Shown here one piece after another: positions 56,781 to 64,000 of a stretch of DNA of 64,000 nt. The stretch is from Pseudomonas triticifolii. GTDB lineage: Bacteria; Pseudomonadota; Gammaproteobacteria; Pseudomonadales; Pseudomonadaceae. Every line of letters begins with the position of its first letter. The stretch's first letter is position 1. The DNA lies in the NCBI RefSeq assembly GCF_014358015.1, contig NZ_JACONV010000005.1, forward strand, positions 62,001 through 126,000. Reading direction: 5' to 3'. The notes below the pieces were generated by a model. The model worked only from the letters and a program-made list of their open reading frames with translations, was not told the origin of the DNA and did no database searches. A program made the position numbers and the translations under genes.

Positions 56781-57703
56781 CCCAGGGCAGTGTCCAGAAA
56801 CATCATCACCGCGAATCCGCCCATCAGCCCAAGGGTTGCCGAGGTCTGGTGACCGTTGCGATGGGTTTCCGGGATGACCTCGTGAGAGACCACGAAAATC
56901 ATCGCGCCTGCTGCCAGACCCATGCTCAGCGGATAGGCAACGGCAAAGCCGCTGGATATGCCCAGACCGATCAATGAACCCAGTGGCTCCATGAGGCCGG
57001 AGCCGATGGCGACCAGCATGGCCTTGTAGGCCGACAGGCCCGTTGCGCGCAATGCGAGGGCGATGGCAAGGCCTTCCGGGATGTCCTGAATGGCAATGGC
57101 TGTGGTCAGCGGCAGGCCGACATTCATATCGCCGCCCGCAAAGCTCACACCGATCGCCATGCCTTCGGGCAGGTTATGCAGCGTGATGGCCAGCACGAAC
57201 AGCCAGACGCGGTTGATGCGGTCCGAATGCGGCCCGTGACGTCCTGAGCTTTCGTGTTCGTGCGGGGTGAACCGGTCCAGCCCTAGCATCAGCAGCACGC
57301 CCAGTGCCAGGCCAGCCACCACGGTCGCCGCTGCGAACGGGCCGGTGCCGGTGATTTCCCGGGCCGCCTCGAGCCCCGGCAGAATCAGCGAGAAAGAGCT
57401 GGCCGCCAGCATCATCCCGGCGGCAAAGCCCAGCATGATGTCCTGGGTGCGCTGCGCGATATTGCGGAACGCCACTGCCATGACGGCGCCCAGCGCAGTG
57501 GCTGCGAAACCTGCCATACCGCCCAGTAGCGCGTAGTTGAAGTTGACCTGGCTGGTGCCGAAAAACGCGTTGTAGAGGCTGATAGCACCAAGAATCACAA
57601 CGATCAGGGCAGCGACTATAAAGCCCAGGCTGACCAGCGGGCTGCTTTGTAGCTGGGCGAGCCAGGTCGCTCGCAGTGTTCGGGAGTGTGCAGAGGGTTG
57701 CAT
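56777..57703 (-). CDS. ZIP family divalent metal transporter (ZupT/GufA-like)
   Basis: Inner-membrane metal importer of 308 aa with about eight helices. The metal-binding helices carry HNLPEGMAIGVSF and QDIPEGLAIALAL, the paired motifs of the ZIP family. A His-rich cytoplasmic loop lies between (FTPHEHESSGRHGPHSD, about 165-181). Likely substrates are zinc or other divalent ions. ATG 57703 (MQPSAHSRTL) is used; a frame open to 57820 gives an untypical start. No Zur or Fur box was identified. Confidence 0.87.
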   Translation of the reverse strand: MQPSAHSRTLRATWLAQLQSSPLVSLGFIVAALIVVILGAISLYNAFFGTSQVNFNYALLGGMAGFAATALGAVMAVAFRNIAQRTQDIMLGFAAGMMLAASSFSLILPGLEAAREITGTGPFAAATVVAGLALGVLLMLGLDRFTPHEHESSGRHGPHSDRINRVWLFVLAITLHNLPEGMAIGVSFAGGDMNVGLPLTTAIAIQDIPEGLAIALALRATGLSAYKAMLVAIGSGLMEPLGSLIGLGISSGFAVAYPLSMGLAAGAMIFVVSHEVIPETHRNGHQTSATLGLMGGFAVMMFLDTALG

Positions 57704-57859
57704 GTAAAGCCGTACCTTTTCTGAGGGGCCGGTGGCCAAATACCATGACCTGAACAGTATCACCCTGTTTCGGAGCCCGAAAATATGCCGTTGGTTCAAC
57801 GGAACCCCCGAACCGCGCAACTATCCTAGAAGTAACTGCATTCAATCAGGGGCAACACC

Positions 57860-58051
57860 ATGGGTTCCACGTTTAACGGTCTGGTCGGCTTGATCATCCT
57901 GGCGCTCGATATCTGGGCCATTATTAATGTGCTTAAAAGCGGTGCGGAAACCGGCATGAAGATCCTCTGGGTGTTGTTGATTGTCCTGCTGCCGGTATTG
58001 GGCCTGATCATCTGGGCGATTGCAGGTCCGCGTGGCAACGTGCGCATCTGA
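57860..58051 (+). CDS. PLDc N-terminal domain protein, 63 aa
   Basis: Two short hydrophobic helices (residues 6-26 and 34-56) with the PLDc_N pattern DIWAIINVLKSG ... TGMKILWVLLIVLLPVLGLI and the closing WAIAGPRG. Such stand-alone PLDc_N proteins are small membrane proteins of unknown function, often stress-linked. ATG 57860 has AGGGGCA upstream. A clear terminator follows at 58073. Confidence 0.85.
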   Translation: MGSTFNGLVGLIILALDIWAIINVLKSGAETGMKILWVLLIVLLPVLGLIIWAIAGPRGNVRI

Positions 58052-58072
58052 CCCCTGGAGTTGCTGGACGCG

Positions 58073-58106
58073 AAGCGCTTGATTACCCGGTAATCAGGCG
58101 CTTTTT
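58073..58106 (+). terminator. Terminator after the PLDc_N gene
   Basis: AAGCGCTTGATTAC-CCG-GTAATCAGGCGCTT pairs over 14 bp with one mismatch and is followed by TTT. Confidence 0.88.
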
Positions 58107-58250
58107 GCGTTCCAGACAGGCTGTTTGAAGGGCTCGCACGTCAGACGGAGTGTAGAGAGGTTCGACCTGTCATGTTCCGCAACGTAGAATGCGCGCCTTT
58201 GTTGCGGGCGGCCGGCCGTCCTGTCATCTGTCTTTTACGGGAGCTTATCC

Positions 58251-59111
58251 ATGAGTGATTATCAGGAAACGTTATACGAAGGCTACGGCCAGCGCTTTCG
58301 TATGGAAAAAATGCTTCATGAAGTGCGCACCGATCATCAGCATCTGGTGATCTTCCAGAATCCGCGCATGGGCCGTGTCATGGCGCTCGATGGCGTTATC
58401 CAGACCACCGAGGCCGATGAGTTCATCTACCACGAGATGCTCACCCACGTGCCGATCCTGGCCCACGGTGCTGCCAAGCGCGTACTGATCATCGGCGGCG
58501 GCGACGGCGGCATGCTGCGTGAAGTGGCCAAGCACTCGACGGTCGAGCACATCACCATGGTCGAGATCGATGGCACCGTGGTCGAGATGTGCAAGGAGTT
58601 TCTGCCCACTCACTCCAATGGCGCTTTCGATGATTCACGTCTGAATCTGGTGATCGACGACGGCATGCGCTTCGTGGCAACCACCGAAGAAAAGTTTGAC
58701 GTGATCATTTCCGATTCCACCGACCCTATCGGTCCTGGAGAGGTGCTGTTCTCGGAGAACTTCTATCAAGCCTGCCACCGCTGCCTGAACGAGGGCGGGA
58801 TACTGGTCACTCAGAATGGTACTCCGTTCATGCAACTGGACGGCGTGCAGACCACCGCGGGCCGCATGAAGGGCTTGTTCGCTGACTGGCATTTCTACCA
58901 GGCGGCGGTGCCGACCTACATTGGTGGTGCCATGACCTTTGCGTGGGGTGCCACCAACAAGGCTTATCGCAAATTGCCGCTGGAAACCCTGCGCCAGCGT
59001 TTCGCCGGCAGCGGCGTCGTGACCCGTTACTACAACCCTGAGGTGCACATCGGCGCGTTCGCGTTGCCGCAGTTTGTACTTCAGGCGATCAGCAAGCCCA
59101 GCAACGACTGA
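58251..59111 (+). CDS. speE: Polyamine aminopropyltransferase (spermidine synthase) SpeE
   Basis: Transfers aminopropyl from decarboxylated SAM to putrescine; 286 aa. The nucleotide loop is [17 protein letters not shown] (about 82-98). The spermidine-synthase signature continues in [17 protein letters not shown] and [17 protein letters not shown], with the catalytic Asp in DSTDP. The full length and N-terminal beta domain ([20 protein letters not shown]) match SpeE. It links to methionine salvage because the reaction yields methylthioadenosine, which is recycled by the Mtn enzymes. Confidence 0.96.
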   Translation: MSDYQETLYEGYGQRFRMEKMLHEVRTDHQHLVIFQNPRMGRVMALDGVIQTTEADEFIYHEMLTHVPILAHGAAKRVLIIGGGDGGMLREVAKHSTVEHITMVEIDGTVVEMCKEFLPTHSNGAFDDSRLNLVIDDGMRFVATTEEKFDVIISDSTDPIGPGEVLFSENFYQACHRCLNEGGILVTQNGTPFMQLDGVQTTAGRMKGLFADWHFYQAAVPTYIGGAMTFAWGATNKAYRKLPLETLRQRFAGSGVVTRYYNPEVHIGAFALPQFVLQAISKPSND

Positions 59112-59133
59112 AGTCAGAAGATAGGTCCGGCAA

Positions 59134-59163
59134 GACGTTTCAGGCGTGATCGCCTGAAACGTC
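59134..59163 (+). terminator. Hairpin after speE
   Basis: GACGTTTCAGGCG-TGAT-CGCCTGAAACGTC, a perfect 13-bp stem 23 nt after the stop. The following CCGTCCACTTTTG has only a late T stretch. Confidence 0.65.
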
Positions 59164-59399
59164 CCGTCCACTTTTGTCTGCGCGCTTGATGCGACAAAGT
59201 TTTCACACCCCCTGGCCCAGAATTGCGCGCGACGTTTGACCTGCAGATGGTTTCTGACGCTGAACGAGATACGCTGAACGAGCGCCAAACATCTGGCGAT
59301 CAAGTACTATCTGCCCCCCTTGCACCTGACTGCCCACACAATGGCGCGTCGGTGTCGCACGCCTGAACCCAACCCTGAATCCACCGGATCCTGACAACC

Positions 59400-61493
59400 A
59401 TGGCCAAAACGGACGCCCAGATTCATCGGCAAGCCTTGTCCCGCCTGCAAAACCCCACCGTCAAATCGCACCTGGCGTACACCTTGCTCAGTGGCCTGGC
59501 CCTGATGGTGATGTACACGCTGCTGCGTATCGGACTGCTGGTTTATAACCGCGAGATGATTGGTGACACGCCAGCCTCGACCTTTATCGAGGCGCTGTTC
59601 AACGGCATGCGTTTCGACCTGCGCCTGACGGTTTACCTGCTGATCCCGTTGATGCTGGCCCTGTTCAGCGCACGGGCTATGGCGGCGCGCGGCTTCTTCC
59701 GGTTCTGGCTGACCCTGGTCGGCAGCATCACGCTGTTTTTCGGCCTGATGGAAATGGACTTTTACCGTGAGTTTCACCAGCGCCTGAACGGCCTGGTGTT
59801 CCAGTACGTGAAAGAAGACCCGAAAACCGTTCTGAGCATGTTGTGGTACGGCTTCCCGGTCGTGCGTTATCTGCTGGCCTGGGCCGTGGTTACCTGGCTG
59901 TTGAGCCTGGTGTTCAAAGGTATCGACCGCGCCACACGCCCGCGTCATGCAGTGTCGGGCGCAAGCGTAGGCACTCGCTCCATTGCGCCGTGGTACATGC
60001 GCATAGGTGTCTTCTTCCTGGTCTTGATCGTTGCCGTGATCTGCGCCCGTGGCACCTTGCGCCAGGGCCCGCCACTGCGTTGGGGTGATGCGTACACCAC
60101 TGAATCGAATTTCGCCAACCAACTGGGCCTCAACGGTACGCTGACCTTGATCACGGCGGCCAAGAGCCGCATGTCCGAGGATCGCGATAACGTCTGGAAA
60201 GCCACGCTGCCCCAGGCCGATGCGCAACAGACCGTGCGCGAGATGCTGCTGACGTCCCATGACAAGCTGGTCGAGCCGGACATTGCTGCAGTACGTCGTG
60301 ATTTCACGCCGCCTGCGGAAAACACCCTGCCGATCCGTAACGTCGTCGTGATCCTGATGGAGAGCTTCGCCGGTCACTCGGTCGGTGCGCTGGGCAGCGA
60401 TGCCAACATCACGCCGAACTTCGACAGGCTGTCCAAGGAAGGCTTGCTGTTCGATCATTTCTTCTCCAACGGCACGCACACCCACCAGGGCATGTTCGCC
60501 ACCATGGCCTGCTTCCCTAACCTGCCAGGCTTCGAATACCTGATGCAGACCCCGGAAGGCAGCCACAAGCTGTCAGGTCTGCCACAGCTGCTGAGCACAG
60601 GTCGTAATTACGACGACGTCTATGTCTACAACGGCAACTTCGCGTGGGACAACCAGTCGGGCTTCTTCAGCAATCAGGGCATGACCAACTTTGTGGGTCG
60701 CGAAGACTTCGTCAATCCGGTGTTCTCCGACCCGACGTGGGGCGTGTCCGATCAGGACATGTTCGACCGCGGCGCTGAAGAGCTCAAGGCACGTCAGAAC
60801 GGCAAACCGTTCTATGCGCTGCTGCAGACCCTGTCCAACCACACACCTTACGCACTGCCGGAAAACCTGCCGGTCGAGCGTGTGACCGGACATGGCTCGC
60901 TGGACGAGCATTTGACCGCCATGCGTTATTCCGACTGGGCCCTGGGCCAGTTCTTCGAGAAGGCCAAGAAAGAGCCTTACTACAAGAACACCCTGTTTGT
61001 GGTGCTGGGTGACCATGGCTTCGGCAACAACAAACAGCTGACGGAGATGGACCTGGGCCGCTTCAACGTGCCTCTGCTCCTGATCGCCCCGGGTATGCAG
61101 GAAAAGTTCGGCCAGCGCAGCAGCATCGTGGGAACCCAGGTCGACGTTGTGCCGACCATCATGGGTCGTTTGGGCGGCGTGACGCGTAACCAGTGCTGGG
61201 GACGCGACCTGCTGAACCTGCCGGAAGGCGACAAGGGCTTCGGTGTCATCAAACCGTCGGGCAGCGAGCAGGTGGTGGCCATCATCAGTGGCAATCGCAT
61301 CCTGATCGAGCCGACCGAAATGCCGGCCAAGCTGCTGACCTACACGCTGGGCGCCAAGCCGCACGCTGAAGAAGTACCTGACGCGCCGGATACTGCGGAG
61401 CTCAAGCGCAAGCTGGAAAGCTTCCTGCAGACTGCGACCAAGAGCCTGCTGGACAACACGGCAGGCGTTGAGGCCAGCAAGAACAGAAACTGA
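59400..61493 (+). CDS. LTA synthase family sulfatase-fold membrane protein
   Basis: 697 aa with four or five N-terminal membrane helices (up to about 225) and a large periplasmic sulfatase-type domain. Metal and nucleophile motifs are VVVILMESFAGHSVGALG (Glu), SNGTHTHQGMFATMACFP (Thr nucleophile near 363) and VVLGDHGFGNN (Asp-His). Relatives add phosphoglycerol or phosphoethanolamine to envelope glycans (OpgB/LtaS type). As Pseudomonas makes no lipoteichoic acid, osmoregulated glucan or lipid decoration is the likelier role. ATG 59400 is used; no clear Shine-Dalgarno sequence is seen just before it. Confidence 0.87.
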   Translation: MAKTDAQIHRQALSRLQNPTVKSHLAYTLLSGLALMVMYTLLRIGLLVYNREMIGDTPASTFIEALFNGMRFDLRLTVYLLIPLMLALFSARAMAARGFFRFWLTLVGSITLFFGLMEMDFYREFHQRLNGLVFQYVKEDPKTVLSMLWYGFPVVRYLLAWAVVTWLLSLVFKGIDRATRPRHAVSGASVGTRSIAPWYMRIGVFFLVLIVAVICARGTLRQGPPLRWGDAYTTESNFANQLGLNGTLTLITAAKSRMSEDRDNVWKATLPQADAQQTVREMLLTSHDKLVEPDIAAVRRDFTPPAENTLPIRNVVVILMESFAGHSVGALGSDANITPNFDRLSKEGLLFDHFFSNGTHTHQGMFATMACFPNLPGFEYLMQTPEGSHKLSGLPQLLSTGRNYDDVYVYNGNFAWDNQSGFFSNQGMTNFVGREDFVNPVFSDPTWGVSDQDMFDRGAEELKARQNGKPFYALLQTLSNHTPYALPENLPVERVTGHGSLDEHLTAMRYSDWALGQFFEKAKKEPYYKNTLFVVLGDHGFGNNKQLTEMDLGRFNVPLLLIAPGMQEKFGQRSSIVGTQVDVVPTIMGRLGGVTRNQCWGRDLLNLPEGDKGFGVIKPSGSEQVVAIISGNRILIEPTEMPAKLLTYTLGAKPHAEEVPDAPDTAELKRKLESFLQTATKSLLDNTAGVEASKNRN

Positions 61494-61555
61494 TACCTGC
61501 TGCTTTGCCCGGTCACTGTCGGGCAAGGCATCGGGTTGAGCGTTTCAGTCAGAAG

Positions 61556-61590
61556 AAAGGCCCTCGGCAGTGAATGCGAGGGCCTTTTTT
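61556..61590 (+). terminator. Terminator of the LTA-synthase-like gene
   Basis: AAAGGCCCTCG/CGAGGGCCTTT perfect 11-bp stem, then TTT. Confidence 0.92.
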
Positions 61591-61701
61591 CTTGCCCGTT
61601 TGCGGCTGTTTCGAGACGCAATTCATTGGAACGAATGCAGTTGGCAAAGTGTCCAGAGTAAGTAAGCCAGAGTGCCTGGCTTGCCTACTCTGGAGGCATT
61701 G

Positions 61702-61938
61702 ATGAAACAGTGGGCCATTTTGTATCTGGACAAGGATGGCGTGCAGCAACGCCGTGAGGTGCAATGGCAGGAGCGTCCTAGCGACGAAGATGCCGCGCGC
61801 CTGCTGCGCAAGGATTTGTATCCGGTCACGGATGAGTTGGATCTCAATGATCTTGAAGGCCGGACCGATCAGCCGACCGTCAAGACGCTCAAGGACCATA
61901 ACAGTGTGCAAATCATTTCCATTACAGAAATGAGCTGA
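61702..61938 (+). CDS. Hypothetical protein, 78 aa
   Basis: Starts MKQWAILYLDKDGVQQRREV and continues with a charged stretch (QERPSDEDAARLLRKDLYPV) and VKTLKDHNSVQIISITEMS. It looks like a small alpha/beta domain; no known family. The ATG at 61702 is chosen because GGAGG lies 6 nt upstream; an in-frame ATG at 61672 has none. Stand-alone unit between terminator-bounded genes. Confidence 0.7.
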   Translation: MKQWAILYLDKDGVQQRREVQWQERPSDEDAARLLRKDLYPVTDELDLNDLEGRTDQPTVKTLKDHNSVQIISITEMS

Positions 61939-62178
61939 GCTGCTGTTCAAAAAATCTTGATGCACCAACCACTTGGCAATGACCTCGCATTGGGTCTACT
62001 CTGCAAACGAGGCCGTGAAAGCGGCCTCTGACACACGTCCATCTCCGACCTGTTCAAGGTTCGGTCAGCTACATGCTTGATTCCCCACGCCGGAGTATCT
62101 GTCGTGCGGCGATCCCGGAATATGGGGTCGCTCTGGAAGAGTTGAAACTCTATCTATCGTTGAATAGGAGGACGTTTC

Positions 62179-62520
62179 ATGAGCACAGCCTATCAAGAGG
62201 ACATCAGCAGTAACGTACTGCGCCGCATGAAAGAAGGCGGTTTTGACTTCGCACGCATCCATCCCATCGAGTTCTATGCCATTTTCCCCGACGAGGACCG
62301 GGCACGGCAGGCTGCTGAGCAATTTCGCGGAGAATCCCTCAACACCCAGATCAACGTGCGCGACGACGGTGCCTGGCACTTGCAACTGAGCAAGGTGATG
62401 TACGCCACTTACGACGGCATCGGTGATTTCGAACAGGACTTTCAAAGCGTTATTTCGCCAATGGACGGGGAGGTTGAAGGCTGGGGCGTGACCCAGGAGA
62501 TCAGAAGGCTGCACGCCTGA
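62179..62520 (+). CDS. RraB family protein (RNase E inhibitor-like)
   Basis: 113 aa with the RraB pattern: VLRRMKEGGFDFARIHPIEF, FYAIFPDEDRARQAAEQF and WHLQLSKVMYATYDGIGDFE. E. coli RraB binds RNase E and changes its cleavage profile; this relative is shorter at the ends and its RNase E binding is not shown. ATG 62179 has AGGAGG 8 nt upstream, a very strong ribosome site. Terminated by the hairpin at 62547. Confidence 0.83.
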   Translation: MSTAYQEDISSNVLRRMKEGGFDFARIHPIEFYAIFPDEDRARQAAEQFRGESLNTQINVRDDGAWHLQLSKVMYATYDGIGDFEQDFQSVISPMDGEVEGWGVTQEIRRLHA

Positions 62521-62546
62521 TCCGTTGTGACTGAAAAATGAGTACT

Positions 62547-62591
62547 GACCGGTCGACCTGGAAAAAAACGCCGGGTCGGCCGGTCTTGTTT
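62547..62591 (+). terminator. Terminator of the RraB-family gene
   Basis: GACCGGTCGACC / GGTCGGCCGGTC pairs over 12 bp with one mismatch across a 15-nt loop, followed by TTGTTT. Confidence 0.7.
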
Positions 62592-63095
62592 CGGGCGTGG
62601 TTCGATAGTTTCCCTGGTCCATGAGAGCGTGCTGTCTCAACGTCAACACAGAACCCTGGAAGGCGTGTATTTCATAGAACACGTTCCGTTGGCCGAGCGC
62701 AGGCCTTTTCTCGAAAACATTTCCATGCGCAAAAAAAAGCCACTCAAGAGAGTGGCTCAAAGGGAAGTCAGGTCAGGAACGTGTCAGTTGGATCGCGCTC
62801 GCTGAAAAATAAGGGATGGGGCAAAAGTGACGTTTGATGCCCTGTTTGCTCGGTTGCTGGCGATTATGGCGAACTAATATCGCCACCGGAAATCAACTCT
62901 GACTATGCTGATCATAGATTTCACGGTTGAATGACGCTTCCGAATGAGGCGTAGGAGAAGTAGCTGGGGCGTTTAGTGCACAGGAATGGTGCGCGGATCG
63001 TCAGATGTATATCTAACTTATTGATATTCAAGCGTTTATGCCGGTGGCACGGGCCTTGCGAAGCCTAAGGTGTCCATGGTGACAAGGAGTACGGC
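62592..63095. other. 504-bp intergenic region before the ATP-grasp gene
   Basis: No credible gene. It holds an orphan minus-strand terminator (62731-62757), a dyad ATGGCGA-ACTAATA-TCGCCA-type repeat (about 62866-62884) and the AT-rich upstream region of the 63096 gene. On the minus strand the segment 62758-63060 may carry a small RNA. Confidence 0.5.
62731..62757 (-). terminator. Orphan rho-independent terminator on the minus strand
   Basis: AGCCACTC-TCTT-GAGTGGCT (8-bp perfect stem) followed on the minus strand by eight T residues. No minus-strand gene is recognised upstream of it. Confidence 0.8.
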
Positions 63096-64000
63096 ATGAT
63101 CCGCACCTTTTATGACGAGATGTACGACGCTGGCGGTCTGGTCCGCCCGCACTACCGGGAATTTGCCCGGTGGTTAGGCGATACGCCCCCTGAGCTTCTG
63201 GCTCAACGCAGGCGTGAAGCCGATTTACTGTTTCATCGTGCCGGGATCACGTTCACCCTCTATGGTGACGAGCAGGGCACCGAGCGGCTGATTCCGTTCG
63301 ATACCATCCCGCGCAGTATCCCGGCCAGCGAATGGCGGGTTGTGGAGCGGGGCTGCATTCAGCGCGTCAAAGCGCTGAACATGTTTCTGGCTGACCTCTA
63401 TCACGATCAGCGCATTATCAAGGCCGGAATCATTCCGGCCGAGCAAGTGCTGGCCAATGAGCAATATCAGCTGGCGATGCAAGGCCTGAACCTGCACCGT
63501 GACCTGTACTCGCACATCTCCGGCGTCGATCTGGTCCGCGATGGCGACGGCACGTATTACGTGCTGGAAGACAATCTTCGAACGCCCAGTGGCGTGAGCT
63601 ACATGCTCGAAGATCGCAAGATGATGATGCGCCTGTTCCCCGAACTGTTCGCGGCACAACGCATCGCGCCGATCGATCACTACCCGAACCTGCTGCTCGA
63701 TACGCTCAAAAGCTCCAGCCCGCTGGACAACCCGAGCGTGGTGGTGCTCACGCCTGGCCGCTTCAACAGTGCATTCTTCGAGCATGCCTTCCTGGCACGT
63801 GAGATGGGTGTCGAGCTGGTGGAAGGTGCCGACCTGTTCGTGCGTGATGATCGCGTCTTCATGCGCACCACCGATGGCCCGAAAGCCGTCGATGTCATCT
63901 ACCGTCGCCTGGACGATGCGTTCCTTGATCCGTTGGCCTTCAACCCGGATTCGATGTTGGGTGTGCCCGGTCTGCTGGCGGCGTATCGCTCCGGCAATGT
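63096..64000 (+). CDS. Circularly permuted type 2 ATP-grasp protein, truncated by the right edge
   Basis: First 301 codons of a circularly permuted ATP-grasp enzyme. It starts MIRTFYDEMYDAGGLVRPHY and shows LIPFDTIPRSIPASEWRVVE, the ATP-binding-type DGTYYVLEDNLRTPSGVSYM (about 150-169) and MRTTDGPKAVDVIYRRLDDA. The family usually precedes an alpha-E domain protein and a transglutaminase in an operon thought to make and process peptides; those genes would lie beyond the edge. ATG 63096 has AAGGAG 7 nt upstream. The frame is open to the last base. Confidence 0.93.
   Translation, partial: MIRTFYDEMYDAGGLVRPHYREFARWLGDTPPELLAQRRREADLLFHRAGITFTLYGDEQGTERLIPFDTIPRSIPASEWRVVERGCIQRVKALNMFLADLYHDQRIIKAGIIPAEQVLANEQYQLAMQGLNLHRDLYSHISGVDLVRDGDGTYYVLEDNLRTPSGVSYMLEDRKMMMRLFPELFAAQRIAPIDHYPNLLLDTLKSSSPLDNPSVVVLTPGRFNSAFFEHAFLAREMGVELVEGADLFVRDDRVFMRTTDGPKAVDVIYRRLDDAFLDPLAFNPDSMLGVPGLLAAYRSGN

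Noticed and set aside
62065-62760. Minus-strand open frame of 231 codons between 62065 and 62760
   Set aside because: It begins inside the terminator stem at 62731-62757 and lies antisense to the RraB gene; it cannot be the gene explaining that terminator.

Overview
This is a GC-rich bacterial chromosome segment carrying about 65 genes. It has no tRNA, rRNA, CRISPR array or recognisable transposase. Gene content and order point to a fluorescent Pseudomonas, probably of the P. syringae group. The supporting blocks are a cbb3 oxidase cluster (ccoNOQP-GHIS) next to hemN, with aer and acnA beyond it, and a folE / smr / prmB / aroC / MFS / mtnB-mtnD-mtnC block in the order known from P. aeruginosa. 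Several small families that I associate with Pseudomonas (a DUF3509-type protein, a DUF2897-type protein, a PA1571-like short protein) are also present. The species assignment is inference.

Layout. 1-9223 (all minus): microaerobic respiration. ccoN, ccoO, ccoQ and ccoP encode the high-affinity cbb3 oxidase; ccoG, ccoH, ccoI (copper P-type ATPase) and ccoS assemble it. A TauE/DsbD_2-like membrane protein and hemN, behind a good ANR/FNR box, follow. 9224-9788 is non-coding by normal criteria but holds an orphan minus-strand terminator and a possible small RNA or 39-aa peptide. 9789-10926: an alpha/beta hydrolase and an unknown protein. 11038-19163 is the accessory part: four related Ig-like-module proteins (635, 626, 175 and 219 aa), none with a visible signal peptide, surround one classical autotransporter; their AT-rich spacers share short motifs. 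19462-24764: aer chemoreceptor, CPBP membrane protease, acnA.

24953-34654: housekeeping genes (rlmM, tusA, pdxB, an MsbA-like ABC exporter, ppnP, a DEDD exonuclease, a periplasmic binding protein, the ethanolamine permease eat with a sigma-54-type promoter, pyrF). 34829-43335: an MDR oxidoreductase, an LD-carboxypeptidase, a chemoreceptor, benE, a MarR regulator divergent from a PLP aminotransferase with an operator-like palindrome between them, a GST and an LprI-like protein. 43355-49546: a glutaredoxin-like protein, folE, a Gly/His-rich lipoprotein, an Smr nuclease, an isochorismatase-like protein with Ser at the catalytic Cys position, prmB and a hydrolase. 49711-53959: aroC, an MFS transporter and the methionine-salvage genes mtnB, mtnD, mtnC. 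54182-64000: a LuxR-type regulator without a LuxI partner, DUF3509, ankyrin, ZIP transporter, PLDc_N, speE, an LTA-synthase-like sulfatase, RraB, and the start of a circularly permuted ATP-grasp gene cut by the right edge.

The best candidate for something not well described is 11038-19163. The modular Ig-like family looks like surface or adhesin material but lacks export signals, it flanks an autotransporter of mosaic base composition, and the spacers carry repeated RcsB/LuxR-like half-palindromes. The orphan terminators near 9427 and 62731 are the best small-RNA candidates.
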